DNA of 40,499 nt from Apostichopus parvimensis. Lineage: Eukaryota; Echinodermata; Holothuroidea; Aspidochirotida; Stichopodidae. Shown one piece after another: positions 33,993 through 40,499 of this stretch. Positions within the stretch are counted from its first letter, which is position 1; each line of letters starts with the position of its first letter. Location of the stretch: positions 5,242 through 45,740 of the forward strand of contig KN888110.1 in the NCBI GenBank assembly GCA_000934455.1, in the 5' to 3' direction. Made by a program: the position numbers and the translations under genes. The notes under the pieces were generated by a model. That model made no database searches. It saw nothing but the letters and a program-made list of their open reading frames with translations, and had not been told where the DNA came from.

Positions 33993-34079
33993 GCAAGACC
34001 AGTTCTGTCTAACCTTACTCACCTCTGGAGATTGCCATCGCCAAAATCATTCTGGGACACTATGGTGTCTCTTCGCTGA
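33993..34079 (+). CDS. candidate terminal exon, C-terminal tail of the membrane-segment protein
   Basis: After a strong acceptor the frame reads 28 codons (beginning ARPVLSNLTHLWRLPSPK) to TGA at 34077-34079. It enters in phase 0, exactly matching the 32181 donor. The junction reads VLDGIFAM|ARPVLSNL, which looks natural. The tail is basic and Pro/Ser-rich with three tryptophans or phenylalanines. This gives a hydrophobic helix near a C-terminus followed by about 35-40 residues. AATAAA hexamers lie downstream at about 34814 and 34939. If it is the end of the gene starting at 11011, that protein would be membrane-anchored at its C-terminus. That linkage is inferred only. Confidence 0.5.
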   Translation, partial: ARPVLSNLTHLWRLPSPKSFWDTMVSLR

Positions 34080-34289
34080 GGAAAGGGGGTATATTCCAAC
34101 ACCTCTGCAAAATTAGTTCATTTTCAGGGAAGATTAAAGTAGAGCAATAATTCAAGCATTGCAAAAAAAATATAGGATTTTATTCATAAGTGTCCTAAGT
34201 GTCATTATTGTTCTTCTCTAAAATACATCAGTGCACTAGAATGGAGATATGAATTAAGATTATAATTGGCATAGTAGCTGTACAGTCAT
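34080..34289. other. possible 3' UTR or flank
   Basis: No repeat or frame of note lies between the stop codon and the MITE. Confidence 0.4.
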
Positions 34290-34656
34290 CAAAGGGTGTG
34301 AAGACTCGTGCGCAAAGAAATGTCTCATGCCGGTAATCTGACCTAGTTTCAAATGAGGCGTAACAGAAGTGTTAGACACCACCATCGATCCCAGAAAATA
34401 CACACACAGCTTGCTACCATCGGTAATTAGACACTAGTGTACAGTCGATGCATACAGGTTGCGGTCAATATCCACAGCACAGTGTGCATAAGCAGCGATG
34501 GACATCTCAGGTCTAGATAAAAGATAACAAGGTATCACGTTTCATTACTGCCTGCATTTGGTAGCAACACGAACAAAACGTCACTTGCAAACAACAGAAA
34601 GTTAACTTTTTTAGAGCGCGGCACGCGGTTTGGGGCGAATCTTCAATGCATTTAAA
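34290..34656. mobile_element. MITE family B, copy 2
   Basis: It is the same element as 21302-21643, in the same orientation, from AAAGGGTGTGAAGACTCGTG to the complement of CTTTAAATGCATTGAAGATTC. It retains about 27 bp (around GAACAAAACGTCACTTGCAA) missing from copy 1 and so is closer to full length. Substitutions at former CG sites (for example ACCGTCGG versus ACCATCGG) suggest CpG decay. Confidence 0.85.
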
Positions 34657-35638
34657 GTATCACTCTTAGGCAGCACATCATTCTATACGTTGCAGACCAT
34701 TGAAAAACACCTCTATGAGTCCAGGTTGCACTTCAAGAACACTATTCTTTTTCTGAGAATTACCCTTTCAAGTAACTGAGATAAGCACATATTTTGGTTG
34801 AATGATGAGAATTAATAAAGCAAATGGATTAATATCATCATTTTGGTCTTTATAAGGAGCTTTTCAGAGATTTAGCATATTTTAAAGGTGAACCGGAATT
34901 GTGATAGAAACCTTACCATCACCCAAGTTGGACTTTGAGAATAAAGACTAAAATTCTACCTTAAGTCATCCTTTAAGACACTAATAATAATAATAACCAT
35001 ATTTGTTATACTGTATGGGAACCTATTTTATTCTTTAGCATGTGGTGTGGGAATGTGACATAAGTATTGACAGGTGTGTTTGATGTGAAGAGCATTGATA
35101 ATTTGAACCTTCAAGCATTATGTGTTCACTTTTAACACACGGTACAGGTATATATATGGCTCATTAGTAGTAACATACCTTTGGGATATTTGGGTTAATA
35201 TTCAAAATCCTGATTTATTGTAACTATTGGATAGCAGCTAGGGATCATTTAAATATAATTATACTCAAAGTTTGGGTCCATGCATGTCACAACTATGGTG
35301 AGTATTATGTGGGTTGTAGCTTGGTTCTTGCATGTTATTACAAAGTTAATTTTGTAATAAACATCTATTAAATAACATAACTGTGGGGTAATTGAGTTCA
35401 TACATTGCAAAGTTGTAAGTTTAGTAGCATGACTTTATCTTACATTTCATTTATATTCCAAAATTTGTGATAAGTAAGTGTAACACTACTTTGGATATCG
35501 TGATGTAAAGTTTTGATTAACAACAGAAACTACAGAGGGTGGTTGGGTTCTTGTATATTGCAATGTTTTGATTAGTTCTAAACAGAACTTTGGGTCAGCT
35601 AGCTGCATGGTTTCACATTTTACACAATTCTGATTTAG
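34657..35638. other. no gene seen
   Basis: AATAAA hexamers at about 34814 and 34939 could serve the exon at 33993. A diverged relative of the following repeat (TAACTATTGGATAGCAGCTA) lies at 35220. Confidence 0.4.
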
Positions 35639-35744
35639 TAACACAACTATGGGATAGCAGCTAGGGGTCATATACACTAAGTTCTTACTAGTAACATAAC
35701 TATGGAATAGTAGGAAGGGGTCATATACACTAAGCTTGGGGTAT
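35639..35744. repeat. 53-bp tandem duplication
   Basis: TAACACAACTATGGGATAG (35639) and TAACATAACTATGGAATAG (35692) each continue to GGGGTCATATACACTAAG. Older relatives occur at about 35220 and 35375, so the whole 35.2-35.75 kb stretch may be a decayed array. The minus-strand frame at 35486-35758 encodes an echo of it. Confidence 0.8.
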
Positions 35745-37117
35745 ATCGTTGGGTGCACAGTGACCAGCCTCCTAGTGATGACATTTATACACAGTTATAA
35801 TAATCTCAGTTCCCAACAATAGATACTACAAAACTCCCACCAACAAGGAAGGTCCCCTTACATTGTTGTAACAAAATATCCCGGTCAGAGTGATCACTTC
35901 AATAACTTCATCCTTTACTTAAATAGCCAGTTTATTCATCCATTCAATGGCCTACAAGGATTTCTTTAACTTTAATATCATTTGCACACAAGAGGGAAGA
36001 GAAAGTTGTCTTGAAAGGATTGGCTTAGAGTTTGACTCTTGTTTGATGTATTTCGAGTGTTAAGTCCTAAGGGATCGGTAAGTCTCCCAGCAATCATACA
36101 GGTACAACTGCCCTTAACCATTCAGCGGTTAATACTGCCGGGCCGCTATTCAATGCGGTCTATTTTAAGCTAGTTGATTACATCACATATAGTATAGGGC
36201 TTGTCTGAAATGGGATCTTAGGAGTCCTGAAGTTATAATGATAGTTAGTATGTGTTGTAACCAGTGACAGTCATGTTGAAGCTATTGATATACTACGATT
36301 AAAATTATTGTATTAACTGGAGAATAGCTTTACTTGGAGGAAAACGATACACTTTTGCAGATGAAGTGTTTATTCGGGTGATCAACCAAACTGGAAAGTT
36401 GAACCAGCTGTTTGTCATCTCAAGCTTATAAATGAGTAAGTTCGCAGAATTATTAAGAAAAGCGAATTTGGTGTGAGCAAATATTACGTTCTTCTGAAAT
36501 CGCAATAAGATTGAAAATAGGAAGGCAAATATCCTTCTGCCAAATAGATGGTATTATATTTGTTATTATATTGATTTGATTTGACCACTAAAGATCATGT
36601 ATTTTATTCTTTGTATGGTCAAATCAGAAATGTAGTTCATTTGTAATCTGACTTAAAGTTTTAATACGATTCATTACAAATATAGAGAGAATCTCTATTC
36701 TGGAACGTTTTCATGATTTATCTTACAGCAGGTTGTAATATTTTTTTCTTATAACCGTTTGTTAACTTTTAATATAATTACTGTAATGAGTAGATGAAGA
36801 TGTTGCTGCAAACCATTTGTTCTTCACATGGAAATGGCATTTGCATGGACTGAAAATCATAGCCTGACATGTGTCTGCTTTTTCGCTTAATTTCAAACAC
36901 TCAGATCAGAAAAGAAAAGTTGGGAATCATTGAATTTTTCTAAGTTTTCATTACAACAAAAGCAAATTCTCATGATGCCTCAACAAAACAATGCCTTAAC
37001 TCACTTCCCTGCTTTCCTGTTCCCTCACAACCTTAGCACTCTCAGTCGGTTTCCTGTGTAAAGAGTGAACTGGTAAACTTGTCAATACCAGTTTTCATGA
37101 TATTCTTTTATTTACCG
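35745..37117. other. no gene seen
   Basis: Only chance frames are present. GCGGTTAATACTGCCGGGCC and CCGCTATTCAATGCGG around 36124-36160 give a small CG-containing patch of unknown nature. Confidence 0.45.
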
Positions 37118-37450
37118 GATTAAGGCGGTGGCATTTGAAGCTATGAGGCTTAGCAATCGGGGGTTCAATTCCTGGCCGGGTCATAGTAAGGCGGGCTTTT
37201 CATCCAAAGAGCAATCTATGGTTTTCCCCCATTTGAAATTACTTTTTAAATTTAAAAGATTCCAAATTTGAGTTTAAATTTTGAATTGGAAGCCATTGTA
37301 ATCCATAAGCCCTTTCGGTTTTCTCCCACAATTGTGGTCACTTAATTAGCGTTGTAAAAATAATTGCTGATCATTATAATCTTGAAAAGTTCACAAGTAT
37401 CATAAGGATTTGAGTAAAGTCATCACTGAACTTTCGGTACTGGTATCAAT
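37118..37450 (+). mobile_element. tRNA-derived SINE-like element
   Basis: A near-consensus pol III B box GGTTCAATTCC lies at 37162-37172. An A-box-like TGGCATTTGAAG lies about 30 bp upstream, followed by GGCCGGGTCATA. This spacing and order are those of tRNA-derived SINE heads. The body then runs through GGCGGGCTTTTCATCC and CCCTTTCGGTTTTCTCCCAC. The A box is a poor match, so this is probably an old, inactive copy. The 3' limit is a guess. Confidence 0.5.
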
Positions 37451-37534
37451 TGATGTTTTTTTTGCTGCTTCAAGTTAAAGTACATTAAACTTCACCCTGA
37501 CACAGTGTTGTGTGTGTCATTTGTTTTGTTACAT

Positions 37535-37553
37535 CAGGGAGTTGAACTCCCTG
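37535..37553. repeat. palindromic element, short copy
   Basis: CAGGGAGTT-g-AACTCCCTG is a perfect 9-bp-arm palindrome flanked by TTACATCA and GGTTACATCA, like the longer hairpin at 5803-5840. It sits between the SINE-like block and the hAT MITE. Confidence 0.7.
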
Positions 37554-37569
37554 GTTACATCAATATTGT

Positions 37570-37957
37570 ATAGCAATCAGTTGCGGAGCTAGGGGTATTG
37601 GTCAGGGGGCGAGAATGGTCTGTAGGGGCGCTTTCGACACTATCTAAGCGGAGCGCCACCACAGGTTGGTGCGGAGCGTACAGACATTTTTTGAGTAAAG
37701 ATACTCCCTAGATCACCAGAAATGACGGTTTCCGGGCCTTGCTAATTTGCAGATAAACGAAGAATAAATAGGCGTCATCGCCAACAAAATGTGACAAATG
37801 TCAATAGGTAGATGAGAGCGCAATAAAAAAAGTCAATAATCGCGAATAAGTAAAAGTGGGAAAAGCTGAAATGGGCGCCAGCAGTCCAATTGAGTCCGTC
37901 AGGGGGGGCATCTGCCCCACCCCCTGACTGTATGGATGCTCCGCCACTGATAGCAAT
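37570..37957. mobile_element. hAT-type MITE with intact 8-bp target-site duplication, copy 2
   Basis: The element proper is 37578-37949 (372 bp), with termini CAGTTGCGGAGC and the complement of CAGTGGCGGAGC (one mismatch in 12). Identical ATAGCAAT repeats flank it at 37570-37577 and 37950-37957. CAGTGGCGGA-type ends with an 8-bp duplication define a hAT element. No transposase is encoded. An internal block (CTATCTAAGCGGAGCGCCAC, AGCGTACAGA, GGCCTTGCTAATTTGCAG) matches the reverse complement of the 28.3-kb element. Three minus-strand frames that overlap here are by-products. Confidence 0.92.
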
Positions 37958-38140
37958 GAATTGCAATAACATACAGTTGATGTGGTTGAACCGTCACACC
38001 TAAGGCCGGGAAGTCTGCAGACAGTATTGCCAATACTGGTGTAAAACATGCCACATTGCTTTTACCTAGTTGATAACTTAATGAAGTAAGTGTATTGCAT
38101 CTAACATGGATCTTGAATCGATGTGTGTTAATTATGTTAT

Positions 38141-38309
38141 TAGTGGGTAATGAAAAATGGGTAATGAAGGAGTGGATGGGAGGGGGGAAGAGGAGGAGGA
38201 AGGGGTGGATGGAAGCAAAAGGATGGGAGAGGGAAGGCAGAAGAGTGGGAGTGAAAAAGGAAGGTTGGAGAGAGATGGAAGTGGTGGAAGGATGTGAGGG
38301 CAGGAAAGA
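38141..38309. repeat. polypurine tract (G/A-rich + strand)
   Basis: About 170 nt is almost entirely G and A with scattered T (GGGAGGGGGGAAGAGGAGGA and similar). Such strand asymmetry favours triplex or H-DNA and replication slippage. It explains the long open frames on both strands here (78 codons plus, 141 codons minus), which are not called as genes. Confidence 0.8.
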
Positions 38310-39116
38310 ATACCTATATAGCATTATATAATTAAAACAGAATTCATCAGTTTCAACTTTTGAATAATTTTGCAGTATCCATAGCTTCTGTTCACTTCAA
38401 GTTACTGACAAATTAAGACTCCATGGTTTATGGACTATGCTCTCTCCTTTCAGTAAAGTATCAGTTATTCAGTTCCCTAACCACTTGGAAACTACAAAGC
38501 AAATGTGGTTAAAATTTTTTGCTCAGGAATTTGCAAAAATCCAAATTCTTTTCTAAGAGGATTTTAATTATTTCTTTGTGATCCTCTGGAAAAGTTTGGA
38601 AACATGGGAAAAAGGAGGACAGAGGGGTTTGTTGTGCCCCTCTAAGCCCTGGACAAAGGATGGATCTTCTGCAGTGACGATTTGCTAGGTTTAAATATCA
38701 TTGTGCAACGAACTGTATGCAAATCATCCTTATAGATTCTACATCTTTTGTTGTTGGAGAACAACGTACTCTCTTCTTTGCCAATTTTTTGGCACCCTGT
38801 GAAAATCCATTCGGTCAGTCACCTTGGTTGAAATATAAAACAACCCCTTTTCTTTTAGGAAGCTATTGTTGCCATCTTGTATAGCAGAGATATTTGTTTA
38901 TATGAAATAGATAATTCTTAACAAGCCTTTGTTTCCAGTGCTCTCTGTATCCGTTTCATTTGTTTAAAGGAGTCTGTAATAGATCTGTGCTGGTTCTGAC
39001 GAGAGATCCTGCATAACTAGCGCTGGTTCTGCTGCATCTCCTTTGGGAGATTATAAACAAGTGCAGACATTCAATTTTTGAGATTGTTTCAAGCGGTATA
39101 TCATCTTTGATGTCAG
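38310..39116. other. probable intron or flank of the second gene
   Basis: Two good acceptors (CTTTTCTTTTAG ending about 38860 and CCTTTGTTTCCAG ending 38938) are followed by frames that stop within about 25 codons and lack donors. Either might mark unused or alternative exons. There is no other content. Confidence 0.35.
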
Positions 39117-39297
39117 CATTCCTGGCATATATGTGTGATGAAGAGGAGCTGTTTCTGATAGAGTTCATTGCTTCCTCTCTTTCTTGTGAAGTTGTTTTCA
39201 GAGATGGAAGAAGAGTGAAATTCTCAAGGGATACAGAGTCATTACTGAGATATATATACTTAAAACCAGATCAGCTGATCGATTGCCTACCAATACT
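39117..39297 (+). CDS. candidate penultimate exon of a second, unrecognised gene
   Basis: The frame is open from 39017 and ends at a strong GTAAGT donor (39298-39303) after CCA ATA CT, in phase 2. The preferred acceptor is GATGTCAG|C at 39116; an alternative is TTTTTGAG|ATT at 39082. The peptide starts around FLAYMCDEEELFLIEFIA, then has CEVVFRDGRRVKFSRD and LLRYIYLKPDQLID. The alternating hydrophobic and charged pattern looks like folded, soluble protein. Its phase-2 end is exactly completed by the first base of the exon at 40237. I cannot assign a family. Upstream exons were not found. Confidence 0.5.
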
Positions 39298-39494
39298 GTA
39301 AGTTTGATCAAATAATCGGTAAAGTCACATGTTTGTAGTTTCTATTTGCTTTAAATGTGGTATTTAGAAAGAAGTTCTTTAATTGCTAAAAGTGTCCATT
39401 AGAACAAAATTTCATATTTTAAATTTTGTATTTGACTGGAAGTCTTTTTGAATATATACTACAAGGGTTATGAGGGTGCTGCTGTGTAAACCTA

Positions 39495-40062
39495 TAAGGT
39501 ATGAAGTAAGGTTGGGATACATGGTACATAAGGTATGCAATTAGGTTGGAGTACAAGGTAATGAAGGTATATAAGGTATGAAATAAGGTTGGAGTACACG
39601 GTATGTTAGGTATGAAGTTTGGTTGGAGTACATGGTATATAAGGTATGAAGTTAGGTTGGGATACTCCGTATAAGGTATTAAGTAAGGTTGGTGTACATG
39701 GTATGTAAGGTATGAAGTAAGGTTGGAGTACATGGTATTATAAGGTATGAAGTTAAGTTGGAGTACATGGTATCTAAGGTATGAAGTAAGGTTGGGGGTA
39801 CAATGTATATAAGGTATGAAGTAAAGTTGGAATAAATTGTATATAAGGTATGAAGTTAGGTTTGGATACATGGTTTGTAAGGTATGAAGTTAGGTTGGGA
39901 TACATGGTAAGGTATGAAGTAAGGTTGGGATACACAGTACTTATATAAGGTATGAAGTAAGGTTGGGATACGTGGTATATAAGGTATGAAGTAAGGTTGG
40001 AGTACACTGTATATAAGGTATGAAGTAAAGTTGGAATACATTGGTTGAAGTTAGGTTTGGAT
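39495..40062. repeat. 34-bp minisatellite filling the last intron of the second gene
   Basis: About 16-17 copies are present of a unit close to AAGGTATGAAGTAAGGTTGG plus AGTACATGGTATAT, with length variants of about 31-36 bp. It takes up roughly 570 of the 939 nt between 39297 and 40237. Three long minus-strand frames (up to 150 codons) run through it and give a repetitive peptide such as HVSQPYFIPY. They are repeat artefacts. Confidence 0.95.
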
Positions 40063-40236
40063 AAATGGTAAGTTGTATTTTCAGTGCTATTTAAAATATG
40101 TTGGCATAATTCCTAATTCGTAACTGTATATATTTAAATGTGTTTGATGCTACTATGTGAGAAGTGTTTGGGTGATGACATGATAACATGTACTTTATTC
40201 TGAAATCACAATCTTATTTTGAATTGTGTTTTGTAG

Positions 40237-40291
40237 GTCTGGGAAAGTTGCAGGTCCAAAAAACAACCGCTTAACAGGAGACTATATTTAA
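40237..40291 (+). CDS. candidate terminal exon of the second gene
   Basis: The acceptor is GAATTGTGTTTTGTAG|G. The first G completes the CT left by the 39297 donor (CTG, Leu). The frame then reads SGKVAGPKNNRLTGDYI and stops at TAA 40289-40291. Donor, acceptor and phase agree, and the peptide has a coding-like composition. These together are the best support for a real gene end. No AATAAA is visible before the window ends. Confidence 0.55.
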
Positions 40292-40318
40292 TGTACTAAA
40301 ACCTTGCACACCTGTCTC

Positions 40319-40474
40319 CTCAGATCATTAGCACTCTTGATGTAAATATAGAATCTAGATTGAACTGGTGTTATATTGCTGTCAGTAATATTGCTGTCAA
40401 TAACCCTCAGATCATTAGCACTCTTGATGTATAGAGTCTAGATTGAACTGGTGTTATATTGCTGTCAGTAATAT
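40319..40474. repeat. 87-bp tandem duplication after the second gene
   Basis: CTCAGATCATTAGCACTC starts at 40319 and 40406. Both copies run on through GATTGAACTGGTGTTATATT and GCTGTCAGTAATAT. The second copy has a 4-bp deletion (GATGTATAGAG versus GATGTAAATATAGAA). It is probably in the 3' UTR or just downstream. Confidence 0.95.
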
Positions 40475-40499
40475 AGCCTATAGGTTAGGTTACACTAAT

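Noticed and set aside
37899..38324. 141-codon minus-strand frame
   Set aside because: It spans the polypurine tract and the end of the hAT MITE. Its Ser/Pro/Phe-rich composition is dictated by the C/T-rich strand.
39419..40041. Three minus-strand frames encoding repeated HVxQPYFIPY-type peptide
   Set aside because: They are products of the 34-bp minisatellite in different frames. The array lies in an intron of a + strand gene.
1..40499. CRISPR arrays, bacterial operons, phage genes, rRNA and intact tRNA genes
   Set aside because: The regular repeats here have no spacer structure of CRISPR type. The only tRNA-like signal is a degraded SINE head at 37118. Gene structure is eukaryotic.

Overview
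This is AT-rich eukaryotic genomic DNA, mostly intron and intergenic sequence. It has spliceosomal splice sites, many short non-autonomous DNA transposons, minisatellites and long homopolymers. The mix of hAT-type miniature elements, Penelope-like tags carrying a hairpin-plus-GAAACGTC motif, and a tRNA-derived SINE-like block points to a marine invertebrate, most likely an echinoderm (a sea cucumber would fit). That taxonomic guess comes from pattern memory and is not proven. No bacterial, phage or viral gene, no CRISPR array and no rRNA was seen.

Coding content is sparse and lies on the + strand. The only large coding block is one exon at 11011-12885. It has a good acceptor, a strong-context ATG at 11038 and a GTGAGT donor after 12885, and encodes about 616 residues of polar, Ser/Thr/Pro-rich, largely disordered protein. 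It has a strongly basic centre (residues 183-226), three [RK]Rx[ST]xP motifs and a C-terminal 24-residue tandem repeat. I do not recognise the family. A 24-nt microexon at 13911-13934 with a very strong acceptor and GTGAGT donor keeps the frame. A further frame-compatible candidate exon lies near 17280-17348.

Two more exon pairs were reconstructed from splice sites and matching phases. At 32069-32181 plus 33993-34079, a hydrophobic segment is followed by a short tail and a stop. At 39117-39297 plus 40237-40291 lies the last part of an unrecognised soluble protein, whose final intron is filled by a 34-bp minisatellite. Whether the first pair belongs to the same gene as the 11-kb exon cannot be settled here, because no exon was found that links phase 0 to phase 1.

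Layout: 1-11010 has no convincing gene (44-bp minisatellite at 3.6-4.2 kb, long hairpin at 5.8 kb). 11.0-17.4 kb holds the large exon, microexon and a candidate exon, interrupted by a 20-bp satellite, a Penelope-like tag and a TTAA-ended MITE. 17.4-32 kb is mainly intron or intergenic, with MITEs at 17.9, 21.3, 23.8-24.8 and 28.3 kb, a G29 run and a second Penelope-like tag. 32.0-34.1 kb holds the membrane-segment exons with a 102-bp repeat between them. 34.3-38.3 kb is repeat-rich (second copy of the 21.3-kb MITE, SINE-like block, hairpin element, hAT MITE, polypurine tract). 38.3-40.5 kb holds the second gene end and a terminal 87-bp duplication.
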